Part shown: positions 31,304-40,440 of the stretch, one piece after another | Numbering within the stretch: position 1 is the first letter of the stretch | Layout of the letters: every line of letters begins with the position of its first letter | Source: Palsa-892 sp035295845 | GTDB lineage: Bacteria > Pseudomonadota > Alphaproteobacteria > Rhizobiales > Xanthobacteraceae | DNA: 64,000 nucleotides | Direction of reading: 5' to 3' | Assembly: GCA_035295845.1 (NCBI GenBank) | Contig: DATGIF010000028.1 | Location: 186,001 to 250,000 of the forward strand | Translations under genes and position numbers: made by a program | The notes under the pieces: model-generated | Seen by the model: only the letters and a program-made list of their open reading frames with translations | What the model was told of the DNA's origin: nothing | Databases searched by the model: none

Positions 31304-31630
31304 ATGTCGCCGGAGTCGTTGCAGTCGTTCTACGCGTTGGTCCTGGGGCTCGCGATCGCGGGCGCGCTTTCGACCGGCTACCAGATTGTCGCCGACCGGC
31401 CGGCGAGCTTCCGCCTTCTGAACGAGACAAGGCCGAGGGCGCTCGCGGCGGTACCGTTCCTGGTTTTTGCAGCGCCTTTCATCATCCTCCGCAATACCAT
31501 TCGCGGCGCCCGCATCGAGAAGCGCGGTTTCGTGCCGGTGATGGCGGCGACCATGATCGCCGGCTTTTGGGGGCTTTCCTGCGGGATGGTGGTGATGGGC
31601 CTCATGCGCGCGGCGGGTTTCGGCGGCTGA
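31304..31630 (+). CDS. Small conserved membrane protein
   Basis: A 108-residue protein with three hydrophobic helices (about 8-28, 46-62, 77-103) and the conserved-looking middle NETRPRALAAVPFLVFAAPF. It resembles small integral proteins of Hyphomicrobiales (possibly DUF6949, which I cannot confirm). The ATG at 31304 has GGGG too close to be ideal, so the start is uncertain. Confidence 0.6.
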   Translation: MSPESLQSFYALVLGLAIAGALSTGYQIVADRPASFRLLNETRPRALAAVPFLVFAAPFIILRNTIRGARIEKRGFVPVMAATMIAGFWGLSCGMVVMGLMRAAGFGG

Positions 31631-31687
31631 TCCCTCGCTTCTTTCGCTTCGCTATGGCATGAGGCTCCTCGAAAATTCGAGGCATCC

Positions 31688-32218
31688 ATGACCATCTATG
31701 AACTCGACGGTATTGCGCCGAAGCTTCCCGCTTCCGGACGCTTCTGGATCGCGCCGAGTGCGGTACTGATCGGCAATGTGCAACTCGAGGACGAAGCGAG
31801 CGTATGGTTCGGCGCGGTGCTGCGCGGCGATAATGAGCGCATCCTCATCGGCAAGCGCTCGAATGTGCAGGACGGCTCCGTCTTCCACACCGACCCCGGT
31901 TTTCCGCTCACGCTCGGCGAAGCGTGTACCATCGGCCATCGGGCGATCCTGCATGGCTGCACGATCGGCGACGGTGCGCTCGTCGGCATGGGTGCGATCG
32001 TGCTGAACGGCGCGAAGATCGGCGCCCGCTCGATCGTCGGCGCCGGCGCTCTCGTGACCGAGGGCAAGGAATTCCCGCCGCAATCGTTGATCGTCGGCGC
32101 ACCCGCGCGCGCAATCCGCACGCTTGACGAAAAGGGCGTGCAAATGGCGCGCTTCGGCGCCGAAGCTTATTTCATGCGCTGGCAGCAATACGCCAAGGGC
32201 TTGCAGGAAGTTCGCTAG
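31688..32218 (+). CDS. Gamma-class carbonic anhydrase-like protein
   Basis: A 176-residue left-handed beta-helix trimer-forming protein. The zinc histidines are visible in VFHTDPG, IGHRAILHG (two). Typical family start TIYELDGIAPKLPASGRFWIAPSAVL (as two halves) and end GAPARAIRTL. Alphaproteobacterial members include possible CO2 hydrating enzymes and complex-I-associated relatives; activity must be inferred. The ATG at 31688 follows TCGAGGCATCC. Confidence 0.88.
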   Translation: MTIYELDGIAPKLPASGRFWIAPSAVLIGNVQLEDEASVWFGAVLRGDNERILIGKRSNVQDGSVFHTDPGFPLTLGEACTIGHRAILHGCTIGDGALVGMGAIVLNGAKIGARSIVGAGALVTEGKEFPPQSLIVGAPARAIRTLDEKGVQMARFGAEAYFMRWQQYAKGLQEVR

Positions 32219-32384
32219 GGCGAGTTACGGACTAGCGCGATCCATTCTTCGACGCCGCTAATTTTGGCCTCTCGCCTTTCGCGCCATGCATTGGTCGTAA
32301 TAGGCGACACGTTCCGAAGCGGAGGCAGCGGCGAGGACGGACGTTCCGCGAAAAGCGTATCTCGCGCGAGGATGAGCCGGAAAA

Positions 32385-32963
32385 TCACGGACAGACGCCG
32401 TCGAGTGCGGCCCATTCCTTGAGAAGCGCGACGAATTCCGTATGCGGGATCGGCACCGGCTCACGCGCTTTGCCGTCGATGTCGCGGCCCGGGTTCCAAC
32501 CCCACTGCACAAGCTTGTCCTCGTCCATGTGCTTGACGAGATCGGCGAGGCTCCTATTGCCGTTCAACTGTGGGTTCTTCAGCACGGCGCAGAGCTCGCT
32601 TACCGAAAGCCCTTGCCAGCCCATGCTGATGGGCGCGAGTTGCCAATGCGGCGCGCCAGGCACGCCGGTGGCGGCATTGTTTTCGTCGCGGTGGCAGGCG
32701 TAGCAGCGGGCGGCGACCGCGCCCTTGTCGTCGGCGCCGCGGGCGATCTTCATCAGATGCGGATGGTTGTCACTCCCTTGCAGCGGATTGTCGCCGCGCG
32801 GATGGCAGTTGAGGCAGCGGGGGTGCTGCAAGACGGTGGCGATCTTGATGAAGGGGTTGGCGGGCTGGCTTTCGGCGCGATCGTGCCAGAATACGGCGGC
32901 GATCGAGGTGACCGAAAGCGCGATCAACGTGAGCGCCGCCGCGAGCCATTGGTCCGTTCGCAT
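32385..32963 (-). CDS. Diheme c-type cytochrome subunit of a molybdenum hydroxylase
   Basis: A 192-residue protein with an N-terminal membrane/signal helix (about 6-28) and two heme c sites: CLNCH and CYACH. Likely periplasmic electron acceptor for the enzyme encoded just upstream. Its ATG at 32963 overlaps the stop of the large-subunit gene (TGATG), the mark of a coupled operon. The order (2Fe-2S)-protein, molybdopterin subunit, cytochrome is known for periplasmic aldehyde and N-heterocycle dehydrogenases that pass electrons to the respiratory chain. Confidence 0.85.
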   Translation of the reverse strand: MRTDQWLAAALTLIALSVTSIAAVFWHDRAESQPANPFIKIATVLQHPRCLNCHPRGDNPLQGSDNHPHLMKIARGADDKGAVAARCYACHRDENNAATGVPGAPHWQLAPISMGWQGLSVSELCAVLKNPQLNGNRSLADLVKHMDEDKLVQWGWNPGRDIDGKAREPVPIPHTEFVALLKEWAALDGVCP

Positions 32964-35176
32964 CAGACGCCCCGCAATGTTTCGAGTTGCCAAGGCAGCG
33001 AATAAAGCCGCTTGCCGGTGGCATTGAAGATCGCATTCGTCACCGCCGGCGCCACCGGCGGCACGCCGGGTTCGCCGATGCCGGTCGGCGACTCAAGCGA
33101 CGGCACGATGTGGACCTCGACTTCCGGCATGTCGGAGATGCGGATCGGCCGGTAACCGTCGAAATTCGACTGCTCCACGACGCCGTTCGCCAGCGTGATC
33201 TGGTTGCGCAGCGCCGCGCCAAGGCCAAAGCCGATGCCGCCTTCGACTTGGGCGCGGATTACGTCCGGATTCACGGCGACACCGCAATCGACGGCGGCGA
33301 CGACCTTGTCGACCTTGAAGCCGCCGTCGCCGCCGACGGTGACGTCGGCGACCATGGCGACGAAGCTGTTGAAGCTTTCGTGTACGGCAATGCCGCGGCC
33401 GCGGCCGGCCGCAAGCGCCTCGCCGTAATTCGCTTTCTCGGCGGCGAGCTTCAATACCGCCGCGTGGCGCGGGTGCTCCTTGAGGAGATCGAGCCGGAAG
33501 GCGAGAGGATCCTTGCCCGCTGCATGCGCAAGCTGGTCGATCATCACCTCGGTCGCCTGCGCCGTATGCGTGTGGCCGACCGAGCGCCACCACAGCGTCG
33601 TCACCGGCGATTTCACATGATGCCAGTCGACGGCGAAGTTGGGGATCGCATAGGGCAGGTCGGCGGCGCCTTCAACCGCAGTCTCATCGATACCGTTCTG
33701 GACCACTGCCGACTCGAGAAGCGTGCCAACCATGAAGGATTGTCCAACAAGGCGCTGTTGCCAGGCAACGAGCTTGCCGTCGGCGTCGAGGCCGGCGCGG
33801 ACGCTGTGTACGAACATCGGCCGATAGCGGCCGCCACGGATGTCGTCTTTGCGGCTCCAGACGAGATGGATCGGCGTCTTTGCCTTCGAGGCCTTGGCCA
33901 CCTCGGCGAGCTCGCCGATATAATCGGCATTGGGCGTGGCGCGACGGCCGAAGGAGCCGCCGGCCCACAAAGTATGGAGCGTCACCTTGGTCGGCAGGAC
34001 GCCGAGCACCCAGGCGACCGTAGCGGTTTCGATGGTTTGAAACTGCGCGCCGGCCCAGACTTCGACGCTGCCGTCGTCCTTGACCTCGATCACCGCGTTC
34101 AACGGCTCCATTGGTGCGTGCGCGAGATAGGGAAAGGTGAATTCTCCCTCGACGACCTTGGCTGCAGCCTTCAGCGCCGCCTCGGCGTCGCCGCGGCGCG
34201 CGGCAGGCGTACCCGGCGTCGCCGCGAGCTTGCGGTATTCGGCGAAGATCGGCTCGCTTGAGCGCTGCTCGGCGGCGCTATCGTCCCACTCAACCTTGAG
34301 CGCCGCGCGCCCCTTCATCGCCGACCAGGTATCCTTGGCGAGAACGGCGACCCCTTGCGGAATCTCGAAGACGTCGACAACGCCCGCGATCTTTTTTGCT
34401 TCGCTAGCATCGAAGGATTTCACCTTGCCGCCGAAGCGCGGCGGGTGCTCGACCATGGCGGTCAGCATGCCCGGACGTTTCATGTCCATGGCGTAGATCG
34501 TTTTGCCAGTGGTCTTGCCGACCGAGTCGAGGCGCGGAATGCGTTTGCCGATATGGACCCAATCCTTCGGATCTTTCGGCTGAACGGTAATCGGCGGCAT
34601 GACGTTCGCGGCCTTCGCGGCGAACTCGCCGAATTTTCCGCTCTTGCCGCTCTTCGCGTGTGAAATCACACCCTTCGCGATGGTGATTTCCTTTTCCGGC
34701 ACGCCCCAACTGTCCGCTGCGGCCGCGATCAGCATCACGCGGGCAGCGGCACCGGCCTCGCGCAATTGTTGCCATGAATTCGCGATCGCGGTCGAGCCGC
34801 CGGTGCCCTGGATCGGTCCCATCACAAAATTGTTGTAGAGGAGTGGATTGGCAGGCGCGAATTCGCTCCGCATCTGCGACCAGTCGGCGTCAAGCTCTTC
34901 GGCGACGATCGTCGTAAGCCCCGTGGCATTGCCCTGACCCATGTCGAGATGTTTGTTCAGCACGGTGACGGTGTTGTCCGGCGCGATCCTGATGAAGGCA
35001 TTCGGCTGCGGCGGGTCTTTCAGGGTGAGCGCGCGGGCGGGTGTCGCGCCAAAGTCGATGGTCGTGGCGACGACGAGGGCGCCGGCCGTGGCCGCTGAGC
35101 CCTTAAGGAATTGCCGCCGCGAAGCGGTTGTGCTGGTGGGTGCGAGTGCCTTTTCCATCATGCGTTTGGTGATCAT
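32963..35176 (-). CDS. Molybdopterin-binding large subunit, isoquinoline 1-oxidoreductase (IorB)/aldehyde oxidase type
   Basis: A 737-residue subunit of a xanthine-oxidase-family enzyme. A twin-arginine signal (TASRRQFLKGSAATAGALVVAT, residues about 15-36) sends it folded to the periplasm. Family stretches: DMGQGNATGLTTIVAEELD, VMGPIQGTGGSTAIANSW, LWAGGSFGRRATPNADY and the C-terminal GIGEPGVPPVAPAVTNAIF, which holds the catalytic Glu (GEPG). The ATG at 35176 has GGGAGG upstream. The partner (2Fe-2S) subunit is 11 bp upstream and the cytochrome gene overlaps downstream. Substrate (aldehyde or N-heterocycle) is not determined. Confidence 0.9.
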   Translation of the reverse strand: MITKRMMEKALAPTSTTASRRQFLKGSAATAGALVVATTIDFGATPARALTLKDPPQPNAFIRIAPDNTVTVLNKHLDMGQGNATGLTTIVAEELDADWSQMRSEFAPANPLLYNNFVMGPIQGTGGSTAIANSWQQLREAGAAARVMLIAAAADSWGVPEKEITIAKGVISHAKSGKSGKFGEFAAKAANVMPPITVQPKDPKDWVHIGKRIPRLDSVGKTTGKTIYAMDMKRPGMLTAMVEHPPRFGGKVKSFDASEAKKIAGVVDVFEIPQGVAVLAKDTWSAMKGRAALKVEWDDSAAEQRSSEPIFAEYRKLAATPGTPAARRGDAEAALKAAAKVVEGEFTFPYLAHAPMEPLNAVIEVKDDGSVEVWAGAQFQTIETATVAWVLGVLPTKVTLHTLWAGGSFGRRATPNADYIGELAEVAKASKAKTPIHLVWSRKDDIRGGRYRPMFVHSVRAGLDADGKLVAWQQRLVGQSFMVGTLLESAVVQNGIDETAVEGAADLPYAIPNFAVDWHHVKSPVTTLWWRSVGHTHTAQATEVMIDQLAHAAGKDPLAFRLDLLKEHPRHAAVLKLAAEKANYGEALAAGRGRGIAVHESFNSFVAMVADVTVGGDGGFKVDKVVAAVDCGVAVNPDVIRAQVEGGIGFGLGAALRNQITLANGVVEQSNFDGYRPIRISDMPEVEVHIVPSLESPTGIGEPGVPPVAPAVTNAIFNATGKRLYSLPWQLETLRGV

Positions 35177-35187
35177 CGCCGCCTCCC

Positions 35188-35643
35188 TCAGCCCAAACTC
35201 TTCGCGGCTTCGTGGATGGCGGCGCGGATGCGAACATAGGTGGCGCAACGGCAGACGATCGCGTCCATTGCATTGTTGATGTCGGCATCGGTCGGCTTCG
35301 GATTTTGCGACAAGAGGCCGATCGCGTTCATGATCTGGCCGGATTGACAGTAGCCGCACTGCACGACATCGAGCGATTGCCAGGCGCCTTGCACGGCTTC
35401 CGCGACCCTGCCCTCGACGCCTTCAATCGTGGTTACCTTGCGGCCGACCGCGTCGCGCACCTGCATCTGGCACGAGCGCACCGGCTCGCCGTCGAGATGC
35501 ACGGTGCAGGCGCCGCATAACGCGACGCCGCAGCCATACTTCGTGCCGGTTAGGCCGGCATGATCGCGGATCGCCCACAGGAGCGGCATCTCCGGGTCGA
35601 CGTCGAGATCGAAGGACTTGTTGTTAATGGAGAGCGTTGGCAT
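35188..35643 (-). CDS. (2Fe-2S)-binding small subunit (IorA type)
   Basis: A 151-residue protein with two [2Fe-2S] clusters: plant-ferredoxin-type CGVALCGAC and the later CQMQV (fourth Cys), then CGYC...CRC in the helical domain. It passes electrons from the molybdenum centre to the cytochrome. First gene of the three-gene operon; no own signal peptide, so it is probably exported piggy-back with the Tat substrate large subunit. Confidence 0.9.
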   Translation of the reverse strand: MPTLSINNKSFDLDVDPEMPLLWAIRDHAGLTGTKYGCGVALCGACTVHLDGEPVRSCQMQVRDAVGRKVTTIEGVEGRVAEAVQGAWQSLDVVQCGYCQSGQIMNAIGLLSQNPKPTDADINNAMDAIVCRCATYVRIRAAIHEAAKSLG

Positions 35644-35870
35644 CGCGGAATCCTTTCCGGCCGCATCGCATGTTCAAAGAGAAGGATGTAAAGGCAACCA
35701 TAGCCCGGTTTTGCGTCCAGACCTACTCACATGCGTGTGGGAACTCGCATGCGCGCAATGCGCTGGACGCAGGGCGTCTATTCGAAACGAACAATTTGCG
35801 AGTGAAAATTGGCCGAAGATTCTGGAATGCCAGAGCAGCCCGACCTTTAGGTAGTTCGCTGCGGCGCGCC

Positions 35871-37079
35871 TTAAGCCTTACCCATCACAAGCACGGCGTT
35901 CAACCCGCCGAAGGCGAACGAATTGGATATGGCCGCACGGATCGCGAGCTTGCGCGCGACGTTGGGCACGAAGTCAAGATCGCATTCGGGATCCTTCTCC
36001 GTGAAATTCGCCGTCGGCGGTGCGGTCTGCGTATGCAGCGCCAGCGCTGTTGCCGCGGCCTCGAAGGCCCCTGCGCAGCCAAGCCCGTGCCCGAGCACAC
36101 CCTTGTTCGACGACACGGCGAGGCTCGTCGCATGATTTCCGAAGGTGCTCCGCAGTGCTTTCGTTTCGGTCCGGTCGTTGAGTGTCGTGCCGGTGCCGTG
36201 AGCATTGACGTAATCGATATCTTCCGGGTTCGCGCGCGCATCATGCAAGGCGGAACGCATGGCGCGTACAGCGCCGTCGAGATCGGGCGCAATCAAGTCG
36301 GCGGCGTCGGCGCTCATGCCGAAGCCTTTCAGCTCGGCATAGATGCGCGCGCCCCGCGCGATTGCCCGCTCGCGCGCCTCCAGCACCAGGATCGCCGCAC
36401 CCTCGCCAAGCACGAGGCCGGAGCGATTTTTCGAGAACGGGCGGCAGGTGTCGTTGCTGAGAATGCGAAGCGCTTCCCAGGCCTTGATCGTGCCGACCGC
36501 CAGACACGCTTCCGAGCCGCCGGCTATGGCGAAGGGAGCCTGTCCGAGGCGAACCATCTGAAATGCCTGTCCGATAGCGTGCGTTCCCGACGCGCAGGCG
36601 GAGACGATCGAGTAAGTCGGCCCCTTCAGGCCTAGATCCATGGATATCTGGCTCGCCGCGGCGTTCGGCATCAGGCGCGGAATGGTGAGCGGATGCACCT
36701 TCGGCGAATTCTCGCCGTAAAATTTGAGATACGATTCATCCGCCGTAGTCTGCCCACCGATGCCCGTGCCGATGATGGTCGCGGCGTCAAGGGCGTGCGC
36801 TTCGTCGATCGCGAGGCCGGAATCGCGAACGGCGGAGCGCGCGGCCACGACCGCGAACTGGGTGAAACGATCAAGCTGGCCGACCCGCCGCGGCTCGAAA
36901 TGCGCCTCGGGGTCGAAGTCGATGACTTGCGCCGCGATGCGCGTATTCAGGCGCCTGGTCGGTATGTTCTCGATCGGCCGGATGCCCGATCGTCCCTCGA
37001 CGAGGGCGGACCAGAATTGATCGAGCACGCATCCGACAGGAGAGACGACGCCGATCCCGGTGATCACAACGCGGTTCAT
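35871..37079 (-). CDS. Beta-ketoacyl-ACP synthase (FabF/NodE-like)
   Basis: A 402-residue condensing enzyme. The catalytic triad is visible: Cys in SACASGTH (about residue 161), His in NAHGTGTTLND (about 297) and His in NKGVLGHGLGCAGA (about 330), where housekeeping FabF usually has GHLLGAAG. It is the last gene of a four-gene minus-strand operon with an alpha/beta hydrolase, a class III aminotransferase and a HAD phosphatase, a grouping that suggests a dedicated acyl or amino-lipid pathway rather than housekeeping fatty-acid synthesis. No acyl carrier protein gene is beside it in the window. Confidence 0.88.
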   Translation of the reverse strand: MNRVVITGIGVVSPVGCVLDQFWSALVEGRSGIRPIENIPTRRLNTRIAAQVIDFDPEAHFEPRRVGQLDRFTQFAVVAARSAVRDSGLAIDEAHALDAATIIGTGIGGQTTADESYLKFYGENSPKVHPLTIPRLMPNAAASQISMDLGLKGPTYSIVSACASGTHAIGQAFQMVRLGQAPFAIAGGSEACLAVGTIKAWEALRILSNDTCRPFSKNRSGLVLGEGAAILVLEARERAIARGARIYAELKGFGMSADAADLIAPDLDGAVRAMRSALHDARANPEDIDYVNAHGTGTTLNDRTETKALRSTFGNHATSLAVSSNKGVLGHGLGCAGAFEAAATALALHTQTAPPTANFTEKDPECDLDFVPNVARKLAIRAAISNSFAFGGLNAVLVMGKA

Positions 37080-37088
37080 GCGGGCGCT

Positions 37089-37958
37089 TTATCCGCGCGT
37101 GGGAGGAAGCACGCGCAGCTTCACGATATCTTTCGCTTCTTCTTCCAGCGCCGCGGATTGAGCAAAGGAGCGCACGAAATCCGCCGCCCGCTGCATCACC
37201 AGCCGGCGTTGCCGGTCGACGGTGATTAGGTGATAGCTGTCGTCGAGGATCAGCGCCTCGACGGTGCCGCCGAGATGCTCCTGCAGATACTCGGTGTTGG
37301 CCATGCTCGCGATGTCGTCATCGCGCGCCTGCATGATGAGGACACGCTGCTTGACGCAGGCAAGCCGCGGCTTGACATCGTCGACGAGCCGCCAGAATTC
37401 GCGCAGCGCAAGTGCCGGCGTCGCTGGCAGGCCAGCATTCACGCTGCTGCCGCTCATGATTGCATCGACGACGCGGCGGCGGATGCGCTCGTCCTTCACG
37501 CCGTAAGGCTCAGCTTCCGCGAAACGGTAACGGCGGCCCATCGGCGTGTCGATGAACCATCGGAGGAGAAAGCTGTACCAGGGGACCGACCAGCCGTCGT
37601 ACCACAGCGTCGGCGCGAACATGATCACGCCGTGAACGCGCTCGGGTTCCTGCGCGGCGAGGCGCGCCGCGAGAATCGCGCCCATCGAAAGGCCGCCGAC
37701 GACGACGGAGTCGCAATTCTCTTCCAGCTTTGCCAGCGCCTCATCGGCGCTCGCGTACCAATCCTGCCAGCGCGTGGCGACAAGATCGCTCTCAGTGCCG
37801 CAATGGCCGGTGAGCTGGCAGCAATAAACGGTGGCGCCGGTCTCGGCGATGCGGCGGGCGACGGATTTCATCTCGACGGGCGTGCCGCCAAGACCATGAA
37901 TCAGGAGGACGCCCGTGCGGCTGCCCTGATGGAAAATGCTGTTGTCGGCAATGGGCAT
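37089..37958 (-). CDS. Alpha/beta hydrolase (carboxylesterase/thioesterase-like)
   Basis: A 289-residue serine hydrolase with LLIHGLGGTPVEM, nucleophile GLSMGA, acid in ARDDD and catalytic His in DSYHLIT. The overall layout is that of Est30-type carboxylesterases. Nine bp after its stop lies the ketoacyl synthase start, and its own start is 8 bp after the aminotransferase stop, so the operon is tight. It could release or edit the acyl product of the pathway (inference). Confidence 0.82.
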   Translation of the reverse strand: MPIADNSIFHQGSRTGVLLIHGLGGTPVEMKSVARRIAETGATVYCCQLTGHCGTESDLVATRWQDWYASADEALAKLEENCDSVVVGGLSMGAILAARLAAQEPERVHGVIMFAPTLWYDGWSVPWYSFLLRWFIDTPMGRRYRFAEAEPYGVKDERIRRRVVDAIMSGSSVNAGLPATPALALREFWRLVDDVKPRLACVKQRVLIMQARDDDIASMANTEYLQEHLGGTVEALILDDSYHLITVDRQRRLVMQRAADFVRSFAQSAALEEEAKDIVKLRVLPPTRG

Positions 37959-37966
37959 TGGCGCGA

Positions 37967-39415
37967 TCAGTTTTTGCCGACGCGGGTGAAGAGCTGATCG
38001 AGAAGGGCCATCGCAAGGTCAATCTCGGATCGAGTGATCTCGAGCGAAGGCGCGAAGGTGATGACGTTCTTGTAGTAGCCGCCGATGTCGAGGACGAGGC
38101 CGTATTTCTTGCCCTGGAATTCGAGATCGCCCTTCAGCGCCTCGTCCACCATGCGGTCGGTGATCGCCTTCGAGGGTGTGAAGGAATCGTGCGGCTCGCA
38201 GATTTCGGCGCGGAGCGCCAAGCCAAGCCCATCGACATCGCCGACGATCTTGTGGCGGCGCTTCAGGTCCTCTAATCCTTGCAGGAAATATTTGCCTTTC
38301 TCGGGCACCGTTTTCTCGTAATTCTCCTCGCGCATCATCTTCATCGCTTCGAGGCCGACGGCGGTTCCGAGCGGATTGGCGTTGAAGGTCGAGTGCGTGG
38401 AGCCGGGCGGGAAGACTTCGGGATTGATCAATTCCTCGCGCGCCCACAAGCCCGAGAGCGGGTTGAGCCCGTTGGTCAGCGCCTTGCCGAACACGATCAC
38501 GTCGGGCGAAACGCCGAAATGCTCGATCGCCCACAATTTGCCGGTGCGATAGAAAGCCATCTGGATTTCGTCGACCACGAGCAAAATGCCGTGCTCGTCG
38601 AGCACCTTCTTCAGTTCGACGAAGAAATTCTTCGGCGGGATAACATAGCCGCCGGTGCCCTGGATCGGCTCGACATAGAAGGCGGCGTATTCGGCCTCAC
38701 GCGCCTTCGGGTCCCACACGCCGTTATATTCGCTCTCGAACAGGCGCGCGAACTGCCGGACGCATTCGGCGCCGTATTCTTCCTTGCTCATGCCCTTGGG
38801 CCCGCGGAAATGATACGGGAAGGGCACGAACTGGGCGCGCTCGCCGAAATGCCCGTAGCGGCGGCGATAACGATAGGACGAGGTGATGGCGGAAGCGCCC
38901 AGCGTGCGGCCGTGATAGCCGCCCTCGAAGGCGAACATCAGGCTTTTGCCTTTCCTGGCGTTGCGCACCAGCTTCAGCGAGTCTTCCACGGCCTGCGCGC
39001 CGCCGACATTGAAATGCACGCGGCCTTTCTTGCCGAATTTTTCCCCGGCGTCGCGCGCGATCAAGGCGGCAAGCTCGATCTTCTCGCGGTGGAGATATTG
39101 GCTTGCGACCTGCGGCAGCCGGTCGATCTGCCGCTTCAACGCCTCGTTGAGGCGTTTGTTGGCATAGCCGAAATTGACGGCCGAGTACCACATTTGCAGA
39201 TCGAGATACTGTCTGCCGTCGGCGTCATAGATGAAAGAGCCTTCGCAGCGCTCGAAAATCTTCGGCGCCTCGGTGTAATGAACGGTATCGCCGAAGGAGC
39301 AGTATTCCGCTTCGAGCGCGAGCAGCTCTTTTTCTCCGAGCCTGCTTTCATCCTTGGGGGCGAGCTTGAAGGCGCGGGTCTTATCAAGCACGTTGCACCT
39401 GTTCGGCCGCGCCAT
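37967..39415 (-). CDS. Class III PLP-dependent aminotransferase
   Basis: A 482-residue fold-type I aminotransferase annotated in relatives as aspartate aminotransferase family protein (ornithine/4-aminobutyrate type). Motifs: GGAQAVEDSLKLVRNARK, EGGYHGRTLGASAIT, EPIQGTGGYVIPP, LLVVDEIQMAFYRTG (Asp that holds the pyridine N) and the PLP Lys in VFGKALTNGLNPLSG, then GSTHSTFNANPLGTAVG. ATG 39415 is taken as the start and overlaps the phosphatase gene by 32 bp; GTG 39391 is an alternative. Substrate unknown. Confidence 0.85.
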   Translation of the reverse strand: MARPNRCNVLDKTRAFKLAPKDESRLGEKELLALEAEYCSFGDTVHYTEAPKIFERCEGSFIYDADGRQYLDLQMWYSAVNFGYANKRLNEALKRQIDRLPQVASQYLHREKIELAALIARDAGEKFGKKGRVHFNVGGAQAVEDSLKLVRNARKGKSLMFAFEGGYHGRTLGASAITSSYRYRRRYGHFGERAQFVPFPYHFRGPKGMSKEEYGAECVRQFARLFESEYNGVWDPKAREAEYAAFYVEPIQGTGGYVIPPKNFFVELKKVLDEHGILLVVDEIQMAFYRTGKLWAIEHFGVSPDVIVFGKALTNGLNPLSGLWAREELINPEVFPPGSTHSTFNANPLGTAVGLEAMKMMREENYEKTVPEKGKYFLQGLEDLKRRHKIVGDVDGLGLALRAEICEPHDSFTPSKAITDRMVDEALKGDLEFQGKKYGLVLDIGGYYKNVITFAPSLEITRSEIDLAMALLDQLFTRVGKN

Positions 39416-40070
39416 CGGTGTGCGCGCCGCGTGCAATCAGCTTGCAGAGCTCCGCCATATGGACGCTTGCATCGCGGAAGGAAGCGATCGGACGGTAAGG
39501 AATATTCTGTTCGCGGCAGAATTCGACGAGCGCGTCCTTGGCGAAGACAAAATCGGCTTCCTCCGCCACGCAAAAGTCGGAGCGGCCGTCGCCGATCAGG
39601 AGACGAAACTTGCCGGGCGCGAGTGCCGCGCATTTGCAGACGCCGCTTTCGCTGCGGCAATCGGCGTCGAGGTGCGGAAATTCCGCGCGCCAGGACTGCG
39701 GGCCTGCGGGTAGAAGCCGGTTGCTGAGGAGCGGAATCTCGACGCCAAGGCGGGCAAGCACCGGCTCGATGAAACGGTCGAAGCCGTCGGAGACGATCTT
39801 GGTCGTGGCGCCGAGGGCGTGGGCTTCGCGCAGGAAGCGCACAAAGCCGGGGTCCGTTTCCACGGTATCGAGGGCGGCGTCGAATTCTTCCGAGGTGGCG
39901 CGGAGCAAGGCCGCCTGCCGCGCCAGGCATTCGCGCGAGCCGATGCGGCCCTCGACCCATTCGGCCTCAACCTCGTGCCACTTCGGATCCGCGAAGCGCT
40001 CGAGCATGAAGTCGGTGGTATCGGCGAGCGTTACCGTGCCGTCGAAATCGATGGAAATGTCCAGATTCAT
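39384..40070 (-). CDS. HAD-IB phosphatase (MtnX/SerB-like)
   Basis: A 228-residue HAD hydrolase with motif I as DFDGTVT (residues 8-14), motif II in IVSDGFD, and motif IV in IGDGRSDFCVAEEADF. Relatives include MtnX-like and phosphoserine-phosphatase-like enzymes. It is the first gene of the four-gene operon and overlaps the aminotransferase gene. ATG 40070 is chosen over the adjacent TTG. The likely role is to remove a phosphate from an intermediate passed to the aminotransferase (inference). Confidence 0.82.
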   Translation of the reverse strand: MNLDISIDFDGTVTLADTTDFMLERFADPKWHEVEAEWVEGRIGSRECLARQAALLRATSEEFDAALDTVETDPGFVRFLREAHALGATTKIVSDGFDRFIEPVLARLGVEIPLLSNRLLPAGPQSWRAEFPHLDADCRSESGVCKCAALAPGKFRLLIGDGRSDFCVAEEADFVFAKDALVEFCREQNIPYRPIASFRDASVHMAELCKLIARGAHTDGAAEQVQRA

Positions 40071-40440
40071 CAAGCCTACTCGGTTCGGCCTACTCGCGGC
40101 CCTGTGGATTCCAGCGTGCGATTTTCAGGAGGTTCGCTTTTCTTTCAACCGATTAGCGGCAATCTCGCAGGGTTGGAATGACGCCTAAGGGTAAGTTCAC
40201 CATACGAACCTGGATCGGGACAAGGCCGAAAACCCACGGATCGGGCCAAATATGGCCAAGTCGTGACGAATCTCGGCGCGCATCATTGTCCTGCGACGAA
40301 ATGCGCTGATCGTTCACAGCAAAAGCCGAGGCCCCTCAAAAAGATGAGGCCGGCTCCTGGGGGAAGATTTGAAAAATGAAAGTTAGGCCCATTCCACGGG
40401 CGTTTTTTTCATTTTGGTACTGATTTGGTACGGAACAAAT
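40071..40440. other. Prophage left junction region (attL side)
   Basis: No gene in these 370 bp between the HAD phosphatase start and the integrase stop. The attachment site is expected here but cannot be placed without the right end. Next to the integrase are two direct copies of TTTGGTAC (40413-40420 and 40424-40431), 11 bp apart, which look like integrase arm sites. A CCTCA/TGAGG hairpin lies near 40340-40365. Confidence 0.5.

Noticed and set aside
32987..34261. A 424-codon plus-strand open frame
   Set aside because: Antisense to the molybdopterin subunit gene with strong motifs; GC-rich codon periodicity gives such shadows.
38279..39727. A 482-codon plus-strand open frame
   Set aside because: Antisense to the aminotransferase and HAD phosphatase genes, which carry clear catalytic motifs.
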